Below are positions 31,693-40,853 of a stretch of DNA of 64,000 nucleotides, piece after piece. The stretch covers positions 1-64,000 of the forward strand of contig JBCCHV010000037.1 in the NCBI GenBank assembly GCA_039028635.1, given 5' to 3'. Each line of letters starts with the position of its first letter. The stretch's first letter is position 1. A program made the position numbers and the translations under genes. Origin of the DNA: Acidobacteriota bacterium (GTDB lineage Bacteria; Acidobacteriota; Thermoanaerobaculia; Multivoradales; JBCCEF01). Under the pieces are notes generated by a model. The model did not search any database and was not told the DNA's origin. It worked only from the letters and a program-made list of their open reading frames with translations.

Positions 31693-32301
31693 TCATGAGG
31701 GGCCGAAACCCTTCTCATGAAGACACTCCCGAAGCAGCTTTCGACCCGCCGTCAGGCGATTGTCGACCACCCGCTGGCCGAGACCGAGAACCTGGCGAAT
31801 CTCCCTCTGTTTGAAGCCCAGGATGTCGAGCTGCAGGACGTCGACCAGCTTGGGCCGACGCTGTGCGATCGCTGCCAGACATTCGTGGATCGCCCGGCCC
31901 AGGTCGCCCCGGGTCGGCGGCACGCGAATGCCCGGCGGCTCGATCGCGGGATCCAGCTCGGCTTCCCATCGACCCTTGCGCCGCCGGTCGATGACTTCGT
32001 TCTTGACCGTGGTGATGAGGTAGGCATCCGGGAGACGGCGGCGCTCGCGATCGTCGGAGTAGCGGCGGTGGATGCGCAGCCACGAGCTCTGCACCACATC
32101 TTCACGGTCGGATTCGGCGACCCCGAGCTTGGGCAGCAACCAGCGACCGATTCCGGTGAGCCGGCGGTAGGTCGAGCCGGCGGAGAGATCCGTCACGGCA
32201 CCCGAACCTCTCTTTGGAGGTGCGGTGGACCGACCTTCCTTTTCAGCCCGGCTCGATGGCGCAGTCCGCGACTCCTCGCCACTTGCCCTCCCCAGGGTCA
32301 T
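31693..32301 (-). CDS. ECF-type RNA polymerase sigma factor
   Basis: A 202-aa sigma factor. Region 2 is seen in LGVAESDREDVVQSSWLRIHRRY and LITTVKNEVIDRRRKGRW; region 4 in PKLVDVLQLDILGFKQREIRQVLGLGQRVVDNRLTAGRKLL. The ATG at 32301 has GAGGAGG nine bases upstream; a GTG 35 codons later (before TDLSAGSTYRR) is also possible and would remove a polar N-terminal tail. It heads the leftward cluster with an anti-sigma factor, a helical-repeat protein, a CHAT peptidase, a small exported protein and a TPR protein, so it probably controls them. Confidence 0.88.
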   Translation of the reverse strand: MTLGRASGEESRTAPSSRAEKEGRSTAPPKRGSGAVTDLSAGSTYRRLTGIGRWLLPKLGVAESDREDVVQSSWLRIHRRYSDDRERRRLPDAYLITTVKNEVIDRRRKGRWEAELDPAIEPPGIRVPPTRGDLGRAIHECLAAIAQRRPKLVDVLQLDILGFKQREIRQVLGLGQRVVDNRLTAGRKLLRECLHEKGFGPS

Positions 32302-32442
32302 CCGTCAGAGCCTCCTCACCACTACTAACGGCGGAGAGCACCGAATCCCTATTCACGAATGCCGCAAGACAGTCGCAACCAGGGTTGGGCGCCGGCAGAG
32401 CGATCGCCTCTCTGATCTTCGAATGACCCGAAAATACCGCAT

Positions 32443-32474
32443 GGCTCGGTCCAGAGGGGATCCCGAACCGAGCC
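32443..32474. terminator. Possible terminator after surE-like gene
   Basis: GGCTCGGT (32443-32450) and ACCGAGCC (32467-32474) are perfect 8-bp arms with a 16-nt loop, about 30 bp after the stop of the leftward SurE-like gene. There is no T-run. Confidence 0.35.
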
Positions 32475-32505
32475 GCCGGGCCCACGATCCGACCGGGGAA
32501 CCGGC

Positions 32506-33402
32506 TCATCGCTGCTGAGCCGCGGTCCGCCAAGCCGGCAGCTCGGGATCGTCCCGCAGCCAGTCGAGCAGGCGAGCGCCGTCGACCTCGTCGACGCGCA
32601 TCGGCACGACCACGATCTTGCCGTCCGAGTGCAAACTCTCGTCGGCCAGCGGCGACAACGACACCTCCCGCTCCACCATCGCGGCGACCTTCCAGATACC
32701 GGAGGCCTCGTCGGCCTCGAAGCGCGGTCCGCGTCGAAGCGGCGCGCGGTCCGCGATCTCGACCCCGTGTACCTCGTCCGGCGCCACCCGCGGGAGGCTG
32801 ACGGTGAGGTACTCTCCCGGCTTCAGATCCTGCACCACGCGGTGCTCCGTCAGCCGCACCACCCAATCGACGGACGCCTCGACGGCACCGGGGAGGTCGT
32901 CATCGAGGCCCGAGACGGCGATCGCCGGAATCCCCACCAGGGCCGCGATGCGCGCCGCCCCGATGGTGCCCGAAAACATCCAAGTGCCCCCCAGGTTGGG
33001 ACCGCCGTTGATGCCGGAGATCACCAGCGTCGGCGGCCGATCGCGCAGCATGCCCGCCAGGGCCACCACCACGCAATCTCCCGGGAAACCGTCGACGGCG
33101 AAGGCCTCGATTCCGCTGCCGAGATCTCGCCGCTCCACGGCCAAGGCGCCGGTGCGCGGAAAGCTCAGCGACGCACCGGTCCCGCTACGGTCCTCGGCCG
33201 GTGCCACCACCCAGGTTTCGGCCCGCGGCGCAAAGGCGCGAGCGAGGGCGATCAGCTTGGGATCGTCAATGCCGTTGTCATTGGTGATCAAGACTCGCGG
33301 CCGGACGGCCTCTTCGGCGGGCGCCGCCGCCAGCGGCCAAGCGGCCGTCATCGAAACCAGGGCGATAGACAGGACTCTCACTGTTCGGATGATTCGAGAC
33401 AT
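32506..33402 (-). CDS. SurE-like 5'/3'-nucleotidase, exported
   Basis: A 298-aa protein of the SurE survival-protein family, metal-dependent phosphatases of nucleoside monophosphates. The core is RVLITNDNGIDDPKL (the metal-binding NDNG/DD motif), APAEDRSGTGASLSF, and ISGINGGPNLGGTWMFSGTIGAA with the conserved Asn/Gly pattern. Unlike the usual cytoplasmic SurE it has an N-terminal export signal (VRVLSIALVSMTAAWPLAAAPA), so it probably works in the periplasm. The C-terminal about 50 residues are longer than in E. coli SurE. The ATG has GGAGGAG upstream. The LuxR gene lies upstream by 78 bp on the same strand. Confidence 0.88.
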   Translation of the reverse strand: MSRIIRTVRVLSIALVSMTAAWPLAAAPAEEAVRPRVLITNDNGIDDPKLIALARAFAPRAETWVVAPAEDRSGTGASLSFPRTGALAVERRDLGSGIEAFAVDGFPGDCVVVALAGMLRDRPPTLVISGINGGPNLGGTWMFSGTIGAARIAALVGIPAIAVSGLDDDLPGAVEASVDWVVRLTEHRVVQDLKPGEYLTVSLPRVAPDEVHGVEIADRAPLRRGPRFEADEASGIWKVAAMVEREVSLSPLADESLHSDGKIVVVPMRVDEVDGARLLDWLRDDPELPAWRTAAQQR

Positions 33403-33480
33403 GGGCTCCTCCAGAAAGTTGATGGCAGAAGCCTCGAACCTCGTTCCGCCTGGGTCAATCGCCCAAACGGGTGATTCGCC

Positions 33481-34365
33481 TCATCCTTCCGGGTGTTTCG
33501 CCCCCGAAGATCGGCTCATCCGCGAGATCAGCTCGAAACGGGAGCGCACGCCGGCCTTTTCGAAAATCGTTCGCAAATGGGTCTTCACCGTGTTCGGCGA
33601 GATGTGCAGCGTGGTGGCGATGTCCTTATTGCTGAGGCCGCGCGCCACCTGGTCGGCGACCTCGGCCTCGCGAGCGCTCAGCCCCCAGCCATCGGCCGCC
33701 TGCGGGCTCACGATCTCCTCCCCTCGCACCAGGGTCGAGACCATGACGACGCTGGTCAGGCAGTACCACAGCGGATACCAGCGCAAGCCCCAGCCCTCGC
33801 TCAAGAAAAGATCGTAGACAAACCCTGGCACGCCGATCAGCAGCAGGAGGGAAATGCGGTCGGCGAGGGGTCGTTCGGCTTCAGCGGATCGCCAGCGCGT
33901 CACCACCAACCACAGGGAGTAAGCCACGATGGCGAGCAGCACGCCGTCCTCGAGCCAGTCGCCCCGCTCGTCCCAGGGCGTCGAGCCCAAGACGTACTCG
34001 GTGAGGTGCTGCAGCACCAGAGTCGCCACCACCACACCGACCAAAACCCGCTCCCGGCGCGGCTCTCGGACCCGAAAAACCCGATGCAGCAGGAGTGGCA
34101 GCGTCAGCATGACGCCATAGAGGCCCACGATCGACTCGAGGTATCGGAAGACCTGCTGCGCCGCCGCCGAGATCACGCCTGGTGCCGTCTCACCGAAAGC
34201 CGACAACAGCGACGCCGTCACCATCACGCTGAGTGCGCCATAAAGCGCCAGAAAGCACCGCGATACGGCATCCCGCCGCCGCCAGGCCACGGCCAGGGCA
34301 ACCCCGAAGCACGCGACGCCGATCGCAAAGGACACGAACAGATAGCCCAGCCAATAGCCTTGCAC
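33481..34365 (-). CDS. Membrane-bound LuxR-type transcriptional regulator (7TM-HTH)
   Basis: A 294-aa regulator. Residues 1 to about 215 form six to seven hydrophobic helices (start [24 protein letters not shown]). The C-terminal about 65 residues are a LuxR/GerE helix-turn-helix: [45 protein letters not shown]. There is no receiver domain, so the membrane part itself should sense the signal. GTG start, weak ribosome-binding site. It may control the SurE-like gene that follows at 78 bp. Confidence 0.87.
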   Translation of the reverse strand: MQGYWLGYLFVSFAIGVACFGVALAVAWRRRDAVSRCFLALYGALSVMVTASLLSAFGETAPGVISAAAQQVFRYLESIVGLYGVMLTLPLLLHRVFRVREPRRERVLVGVVVATLVLQHLTEYVLGSTPWDERGDWLEDGVLLAIVAYSLWLVVTRWRSAEAERPLADRISLLLLIGVPGFVYDLFLSEGWGLRWYPLWYCLTSVVMVSTLVRGEEIVSPQAADGWGLSAREAEVADQVARGLSNKDIATTLHISPNTVKTHLRTIFEKAGVRSRFELISRMSRSSGAKHPEG

Positions 34366-34474
34366 GGTCCCCGATGATAGCGCCGGGCGATGAGGCCAGC
34401 AGAGGACGAAGCTTGGGCAGCCCGAGTACAGGCCTCGAGGCTCCTGAGATGCTTTGATTCTGTGACTTAGGAAA

Positions 34475-34550
34475 TGGTGCCCAGGGGCGGAATCGAACCA
34501 CCGACACCATGATTTTCAGTCATGTGCTCTACCAACTGAGCTACCTGGGC
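34475..34550 (-). tRNA. tRNA-Phe (anticodon GAA)
   Basis: On the minus strand a full cloverleaf is visible. The acceptor 5' arm GCCCAGG pairs with CCTGGGC. The D-arm is AGCTCAGTTGGTAGAGCA. The anticodon stem CATGA/TCATG encloses loop CTGAAAA with anticodon GAA. The T-arm contains GGTTCGATTCC, and the 3' CCA is encoded at 34475-34477. It is 76 nt and has no intron. It stands alone. Confidence 0.97.
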
Positions 34551-34680
34551 ACTCGGGGCTGGCGCCCCGCGAACCCGCTTTCTACCAGGGTGCATCGGGC
34601 GAGTCAAGGGTTGCCGCCGCCGGGTGTCGGGCGGCTCGGACGGTCGTTCCGGACCGCTCCTGACAAGCTAGAATCGCGCC

Positions 34681-35457
34681 ATGACCCGGTGGAGCCTCAT
34701 TGCCGCTTTGACCCTCTTCGCGCTGCTCGCCGTCGCCCTGCCGGCTGCAGCCTGGACGCCCGACACGCAGGTGGTGATTGCTCGTGAGGCGGCGCGGCTG
34801 GCACCGCCGGATCTCGCCCGCCAGATCGCCAAGCACCCGCAGAAGCTGCGCGAAGGCGCCCTCGCGCCGTTTCAGGACGGCGATCCCCAGCGGCACGTCG
34901 CCAATCAGGACGGCAGCGGCCGCCTCGACGAGGTCATCGCGCAGGAGGTGGCGACGGCCATCGAGGCGATCGAGCGCCACGCCGCCTTCGAGGAAATCGT
35001 CTATCAGCTCGGCATTGTGGCCCATTACATGGCCGACGCCAACAACCCGCTCAACAGCTCCACCGCCGATCCTCAGGAAGGTCGCTACTTCGCCGATTTC
35101 GCCCGCTACCTGGAGAGCGCCGAGCCCCGCCTGCCGGTGATCTTCTACGGCTTCCGGCCGGGCCTCGAAAAGGAGCCGGACGCCACCGGCCTGGCGCGCA
35201 CCGCCCTGGGCCGTAGCCGCAACCTCTACCCGATGGTGGGACGCGAGTACCGCCGGATCTCGTTCGGCTCCGGTCGCAAGTCCTTCGACGACCGCTCGAC
35301 CGCCTTCGGCGTCGCGTCCCTGGCCTTCAGCCACGCCGTTGACGATGCCGCCCGGGTGATGCGCTACATCTGGCTAAAGGCCGGTGGCGGCGACTTTCGG
35401 CGCGGTCTGCCGGAAGGCGGCAAGCGACTTCTCCGCCTGCCGCGGGAGACGCGCTGA
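34681..35457 (+). CDS. Secreted protein resembling zinc-dependent phospholipase C / S1-P1 nuclease fold
   Basis: A 258-aa protein with signal peptide (SLIAALTLFALLAVALPAAA) and a mature N-terminus AWTPDTQ. A tryptophan right after the cleavage site and the motif GIVAHYMADANNPLN (HXXXD) are features of zinc-dependent phospholipase C and S1/P1 nucleases, where the mature N-terminal Trp is itself a metal ligand. Other candidate ligands are H-V-A-N and DGSGRLDE. The whole is mostly helical, which fits. The assignment is tentative, since overall similarity cannot be tested here. The ATG is used although the ribosome-binding site is weak. Confidence 0.6.
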   Translation: MTRWSLIAALTLFALLAVALPAAAWTPDTQVVIAREAARLAPPDLARQIAKHPQKLREGALAPFQDGDPQRHVANQDGSGRLDEVIAQEVATAIEAIERHAAFEEIVYQLGIVAHYMADANNPLNSSTADPQEGRYFADFARYLESAEPRLPVIFYGFRPGLEKEPDATGLARTALGRSRNLYPMVGREYRRISFGSGRKSFDDRSTAFGVASLAFSHAVDDAARVMRYIWLKAGGGDFRRGLPEGGKRLLRLPRETR

Positions 35458-35562
35458 CGCCGAACGGGATTCGGCGATATTCTTGAACGACGATTTCCGT
35501 TCGACCCCAACTCCCGGGCCGGTGAGGCACCACGCCGCCGGTTCCGGACGAGGAGAGCCGAC

Positions 35563-37112
<1,550 letters not shown>

Positions 37113-37116
<4 letters not shown>

Positions 37117-37231
37117 GTCGTCCTTCTCACCGGATCTTTCGGCGAAGAGTCGCTGGACTGCAGCCGTTCGATACTCAGCAGGACAGAGAGCTGCGGCGGC
37201 ACAGCGGAAGTTGGTGCGAAGTCCGCGCTAG
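37113..37231. repeat. Intergenic element sharing its end with the 38136-38319 repeat
   Basis: The interval between the purH stop and the stop of the convergent SRPBCC gene begins CTAGGTCGTCCTTCTCACC (37113-37131) and ends with CTAG at 37228-37231. The first bases match the reverse complement of the right end of the 38136-38319 element (CTAGCCCGGCCTTCTCACC) at 16 of 19 positions, and the next bases (TTTCG, AGAGTC) also recur. It seems to be a diverged member of the same family. No gene inside. Confidence 0.5.
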
Positions 37232-37710
37232 GTCTCGGAGAGGGCCGAGTCGAGCTTGTCGTAGCTCGCGTTCATGCCACTTTCCATGTCCGATTCGAGC
37301 ATCGTTCGGCGCGTCTCGGCATCGGGCAGGGTCATGCGCAGGGTCACGAGGGTGCCTCCCTCGACTGCCTCGAAGCGGGTTTCGACCCGGTTGTCCGGCG
37401 TCGGATCCGGCAGGTGCATGCGCTCGACGTGCACGATCTTGGAGAACGGAACGAGCTCGAGATACTCCCCGGTGAGCGAGAAGTCACCGCCCTGGCCGTC
37501 GCTCCACTCGAAGTGGATCCGCCCCCCGACCACCGGGTCGCTGATGCAGACCGTCATCGACCAGCCATCGGGCCCCAGCAGCCATTGGCGAATCAGCTCG
37601 ACCTCGAGGTGAGCTCGGTAAACCGCCTCCGGCGGAGCAGAGAATCGCCGGGTGATCAGAAGTCCCTGATCACCTTCCAGGGCCAAGGTCAGTTTTGATT
37701 CCGTGGTCAA
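37228..37710 (-). CDS. SRPBCC (AHSA1-like) domain protein
   Basis: A 160-aa protein of the START/Bet v1 superfamily: LLITRRFSAPPEAVYRAHLEVELIRQWLLGPDGW, then GGRIHFEWSDGQGG, FSLTGEYLELVPFSKIVHVE and TLVTLRMTLPDAETRR. It probably binds a small hydrophobic ligand. The start is set at TTG (37710), because AGGAGAC precedes it and because TTGA overlaps the stop of the ArsR gene; a longer frame to 37845 overlaps that gene entirely. ArsR-SRPBCC gene pairs are common, and the pair is assumed to be co-regulated by the ArsR protein. Confidence 0.87.
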   Translation of the reverse strand: MTTESKLTLALEGDQGLLITRRFSAPPEAVYRAHLEVELIRQWLLGPDGWSMTVCISDPVVGGRIHFEWSDGQGGDFSLTGEYLELVPFSKIVHVERMHLPDPTPDNRVETRFEAVEGGTLVTLRMTLPDAETRRTMLESDMESGMNASYDKLDSALSET

Positions 37711-38042
37711 AGGCTGTCTCCTTTTTCCCCAGCCAGATTGCCGGCCAGAAGCTCGTCCAACCGGTCGTAGTTCGCGGCGAAGGCGCTCCGTAGGGTTTCG
37801 AGCCACTCGTGAACCGGTGCCAGGCCGTTCGGAGCCAGCCGGCACGGTCGCCTGGCGCCATCGACCCGGCGAACGATCAGGCCGGCCGTTTCCAAGACCT
37901 TGAGGTGCCGCGAAATGGCGGGTTGGCTCATGGCGAAGGGTTCGGCCAGCTCCATCACGCCGACCTCACCGGCAGCCAGCCGCGCCAGGATCGCCCGCCG
38001 CGTCGGATCGGCCAGGGCAGAGAAGGTTGCGTCGATGTCCAT
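37707..38042 (-). CDS. ArsR-family (SdpR-like) transcriptional regulator
   Basis: A 111-aa winged-helix repressor: MDIDATFSALADPTRRAILARL, then MSQPAISRHLKVLETAGLIVRR with the recognition helix. The clusters of cysteines used for metal sensing in classical ArsR are absent, so it is not a metal sensor of the standard kind. It overlaps the SRPBCC gene by TTGA. The AT-rich promoter contains the dyad 38046-38061 directly before the start, the likely autoregulatory operator. Confidence 0.92.
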   Translation of the reverse strand: MDIDATFSALADPTRRAILARLAAGEVGVMELAEPFAMSQPAISRHLKVLETAGLIVRRVDGARRPCRLAPNGLAPVHEWLETLRSAFAANYDRLDELLAGNLAGEKGDSL

Positions 38043-38045
38043 GAC

Positions 38046-38061
38046 ATAACTCCCAAGTTAT
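38046..38061. promoter_or_regulatory. Putative ArsR operator
   Basis: ATAACT-CCCA-AGTTAT is a perfect 6-bp inverted repeat whose edge is 4 bp from the ArsR start codon. Further A/T-rich half sites (TATAAC, ATAATTTAT) follow at 38060-38077, where a leftward promoter is likely. Confidence 0.6.
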
Positions 38062-38135
38062 ATAACGCATAATTTATCTCTCGACAGGAACCCCTGTCAA
38101 CGCGTACTGCCAGAGAACCCGACAGGACTTTCGGA

Positions 38136-38319
38136 CTAGCCCGGCCTTCCCACGAGGTTGCCTGGCGAGAGGCCGTAGGTTCTTGAAGATGCAACGCATC
38201 CGTCGCTGACACGCCGCCGCCGTACTCGACGTACTGCGAGGAGAGCAGGCGACGAAAAACGAAGCAGATTCGGGGACAAACGGACTCGCAGCGAAAAGCT
38301 GGTGAGAAGGCCGGGCTAG
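38136..38319. repeat. 184-bp inverted-repeat element, CTAGCCCGG family
   Basis: Perfect 14-bp ends CTAGCCCGGCCTTC (38136-38149) and GAAGGCCGGGCTAG (38306-38319) enclose about 156 bp without a gene. The interior has a short dyad (TACTCGACGTA) and A-rich stretches (GAAAAACGAAGCAG). The TAG stop of the leftward response regulator gene is formed by its right end. A diverged relative lies at 37113-37231. Confidence 0.7.
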
Positions 38320-38957
38320 ATCAGGCCCAGCTCGAGGCCCTTGAGCACGGCTCGAGTGCGGTCGCGCACGCCGAGCTTCGAGAGGATGTTCGAGAGGTGG
38401 TTCTTGACCGTGCCTTCGGCGACGCCGAGGGCATCGGCAATCTCTTTGTTGCTGTAGCCACCACACAGGAAGCGCAGCACTTCGATTTCACGCTCGGTCA
38501 AGGGGTCCGGCGGGTCGAGGCTCGGAAAGCTCCAGTCGGCATCGCCGGCGGTGCGCAGGATGCGCTCGGTGAGGGCTGGCTGAATCAGGGTGCCGCCGCC
38601 GGCGACGGTGCGAATCGCTTCCGCCAGACGCTCGAGGGAGATGTCTTTGAGCAGGAAGGCGCGGGCGCCACGGCGGATGGCCTCGAGGGCGGCGGCATCG
38701 TCGTCGAAGGTGGTGAGCACGAGAGTCGGTGGGAGAAGCTCGGCGGCCCGCAGATCGGCGAGGACGTCGAGACCGTCCTTGCCGGGCATCCGCAGATCGA
38801 GCAGCAGGACATCCGGCGCCTGCTCTCGGATCAGCTCGACGGCACCTTCACCGTCCTCGCCCTCGGCCACCACCTCGATGTCGTCGAGGAAGCCGAGAAG
38901 CGTTCGGATGCCCTCCCGCACCAGGGTCTGGTCGTCGATCAGGCAGACCCGAATCAC
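38316..38957 (-). CDS. NarL/LuxR-family response regulator
   Basis: A 213-aa response regulator. The receiver domain has the acidic pair in VCLIDDQ, the phosphoacceptor Asp in VLLLDLRMPGKDG, Thr in LVLTTFDD and Lys in AFLLKDIS. The C-terminal LuxR/GerE HTH is LTEREIEVLRFLCGGYSNKEIADALGVAEGTVKNHLSNILSKLGV. It starts with GTG overlapping the stop of the histidine kinase (GTGA). The two form a DesK/DesR-like pair. The targets are not known; the divergent two-gene unit at 40260 is a candidate. The stop codon is supplied by the end of an inverted repeat element. Confidence 0.95.
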   Translation of the reverse strand: MIRVCLIDDQTLVREGIRTLLGFLDDIEVVAEGEDGEGAVELIREQAPDVLLLDLRMPGKDGLDVLADLRAAELLPPTLVLTTFDDDAAALEAIRRGARAFLLKDISLERLAEAIRTVAGGGTLIQPALTERILRTAGDADWSFPSLDPPDPLTEREIEVLRFLCGGYSNKEIADALGVAEGTVKNHLSNILSKLGVRDRTRAVLKGLELGLI

Positions 38958-40099
38958 CCGGTCACCGGCATCGAAACCCGGAGATCGAAGCCTGCCCCCG
39001 GGGAGGTGGCGGCTTCGAGGCGGCCACCGAGGGTCCCGAGGCGCTCTCGCATACCGGCCAGGCCGTGTCCCTCGCTCACCGCTCGGGCGCCACGACCATC
39101 GTCCCGCACCCGCAGCTCGACCTCGTCGGCGCGCGGCTCGAGGGTCAGCCAAACGTTGCGCGCCCGGGCGTGGCGCAAGCAGTTGGTCAGGGCCTCCTGG
39201 GCGCAGCGCAGCAGGGTGTGGGCCCGCTCCGGATCGTCCATGGTGAAGCCCTCCGGCACCTGGCGGTGGATGGCGGGCTGATCGATGCCCTCGCCGAGGG
39301 CGGCGAGCGCGCGCGAGAAATCGACCGTCGGCTCCTGGCGTAGGGTCGTCACCACCCGCCGCACGTCTCCGAGCAGCTGCTTGGCCTGACTCTGGGCCTT
39401 GGCGAGCTGCTCCGGCGCCGCCGCCGGCGTGCTGTGGCGTGCCGCCTCCAGGTTGAGGCTGAGGGCGGTCAGGCGGTGCCCCATGACGTCGTGCAGCTCG
39501 CGAGAGATGCGCAGGCGCTCGGCGGCCCGGCTGGTGTCCCCGAGCAGGCGGCGGGTCGAGAGCAGCTCGCCGTGGGCGCGCACCAGCTCCTCCCGCGCCT
39601 GACGCTCGCGCAGGGCGACCAGGGTCGAGTGGAGGGCGAACAGCTCGAAGCCGAGAAAGGCCCCGAACACCGTGGCCGTCTCGACCGGCCCCTGACTGGG
39701 CAACAAAATGGCCGCCATCAGCGCCGTCTGTCCGAAAAGCCAGGTCAGCGCCCAGCGCAAGGGCAGGACCTCCGCCGCAACCGCAGCGATGATCACCAGC
39801 AGCACACCGTGCAGCGAATTGGCCACCGCCACCGTCATGCCGAGGGCCGAGGCGGTCTGGATCGCCAGCAGAGTCCAGGCGATCCACTTGCTGCGACGCT
39901 CCACCCAGCAGGAGGAAACCAGCCAGAAACTGCCCACGTTGACCAACACCAGCGCGATCCACAGCAGGATGTTGGGCTCCGTGAGGTGCTCCGGATGACG
40001 CACCAGAACGGCCCAGACGGGCAAGCCAGCCACCACGCAGGTCAACAGGCCGGTCAACCGCATCAAGGGGCTCTCGGGATGGCGCGCGTCTCCGGGCAT
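38954..40099 (-). CDS. Membrane sensor histidine kinase (HisKA_3 type)
   Basis: A 381-aa kinase from the ATG at 40099 (in-frame alternatives at 40174 and about 40063). Residues about 15-155 contain five to six membrane helices. A coiled stretch (ALRERQAREELVRAHGELLSTRRLL) leads into the phosphoacceptor box RISRELHDVMGHRLTALSLNL (His in ELHD). The ATPase domain has QEALTNCLRHARA (N box), VRDDGRGAR and GHGLAGMRERLGTLGG (G boxes). It should phosphorylate the response regulator encoded by the overlapping next gene. No separate sensor domain is present, so the signal is probably detected in the membrane. Confidence 0.93.
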   Translation of the reverse strand: MPGDARHPESPLMRLTGLLTCVVAGLPVWAVLVRHPEHLTEPNILLWIALVLVNVGSFWLVSSCWVERRSKWIAWTLLAIQTASALGMTVAVANSLHGVLLVIIAAVAAEVLPLRWALTWLFGQTALMAAILLPSQGPVETATVFGAFLGFELFALHSTLVALRERQAREELVRAHGELLSTRRLLGDTSRAAERLRISRELHDVMGHRLTALSLNLEAARHSTPAAAPEQLAKAQSQAKQLLGDVRRVVTTLRQEPTVDFSRALAALGEGIDQPAIHRQVPEGFTMDDPERAHTLLRCAQEALTNCLRHARARNVWLTLEPRADEVELRVRDDGRGARAVSEGHGLAGMRERLGTLGGRLEAATSPGAGFDLRVSMPVTG

Positions 40100-40132
40100 G
40101 GCCGGAGTATAGGTCCCGCCGAAGACGCCGAC

Positions 40133-40180
40133 CATGTGCCAAAGGTCATGGCTCCGGCAGGCGACTTCCGGCACATGTGC
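40133..40180. promoter_or_regulatory. Dyads in the divergent promoter region
   Basis: CATGTGCC (40133-40140) and GGCACATG (40170-40177) are inverted 8-bp repeats, and GCACATGTGC (40171-40180) is itself a perfect palindrome. They lie between the histidine-kinase start and the divergent gene at 40260, which fits a binding site for the response regulator. Confidence 0.45.
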
Positions 40181-40259
40181 TCGCCGCCCGGACTCTCTAG
40201 GCTTGCCCTCGACGTCGCCGCCGATACCGGCGCCGACGAGTCATCAAAGGAGACACTCC

Positions 40260-40853
40260 ATGAATCGCCTCTTCGGCTTCGGCCTTTCCGCCTGCATCGT
40301 CTTCAGCCTCTCGATCGACGCTCAGCCGCCTCAGCTCGCCGAGATCGCCGCCTCCCTGCCACCCCTGGAGCGCACCGTCGAGGGCGTGATCCTACCCACC
40401 GACGGCACCGAGCCCTTCCGCTGGCACGACATCGCCGAAGGCGTCGAAGCCACTTCCAAGGATCAAAATCTCGAGGTCAGCTTTGCGATCCAGCCGGGCC
40501 AGGCGGCGGGCGCCTCCCTGATCGTGCCGGCCGGGACCCTCGAAGGACTCGACCATCTCGCCGTGACCACCCACGCCAGCCGAACCAGCACCCTGCAGAT
40601 CACGCTGCAGGACGGCGACGGCTTGGTCTACGCCTTTCCGCCCTTCCAGGTGCGCATCGGCAAGGGTCGCACCAGCCGCCTGGCCTTCGAAGAGCTGAGC
40701 CATTTCCCGCACCAAACCGAGGTGCCGGACTCGGGCTCCTTCGAACCCGCCGACGCCGTCATGCTGACGGTGGTCGACCTTTCCGGCTTCCTCGGCGGCG
40801 CCGCCGGCGACATCACCTGGACCATCGAGCGGCTGGCGGGGGTGGCTCCGTGA
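40260..40853 (+). CDS. Exported protein of unknown function
   Basis: A 197-aa protein with signal peptide (LFGFGLSACIVFSLSIDAQ). The mature part is probably a beta-sandwich: EVSFAIQPGQAAGASLIVPAGTLEG, TSTLQITLQDGDGLVYAFPPFQV and DAVMLTVVDLSGFLGG, a pattern reminiscent of carbohydrate-binding or jelly-roll modules. I cannot name the family. AAAGGAGA precedes the ATG. It is divergent from the histidine kinase and coupled to the following gene by GTGA. Possible target of the two-component pair. Confidence 0.7.
   Translation: MNRLFGFGLSACIVFSLSIDAQPPQLAEIAASLPPLERTVEGVILPTDGTEPFRWHDIAEGVEATSKDQNLEVSFAIQPGQAAGASLIVPAGTLEGLDHLAVTTHASRTSTLQITLQDGDGLVYAFPPFQVRIGKGRTSRLAFEELSHFPHQTEVPDSGSFEPADAVMLTVVDLSGFLGGAAGDITWTIERLAGVAP

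Noticed and set aside
31263-31718. Open frames on both strands between sigma and anti-sigma genes
   Set aside because: No ribosome-binding sites, odd composition, and overlap with the neighbours' ends; kept as non-coding.
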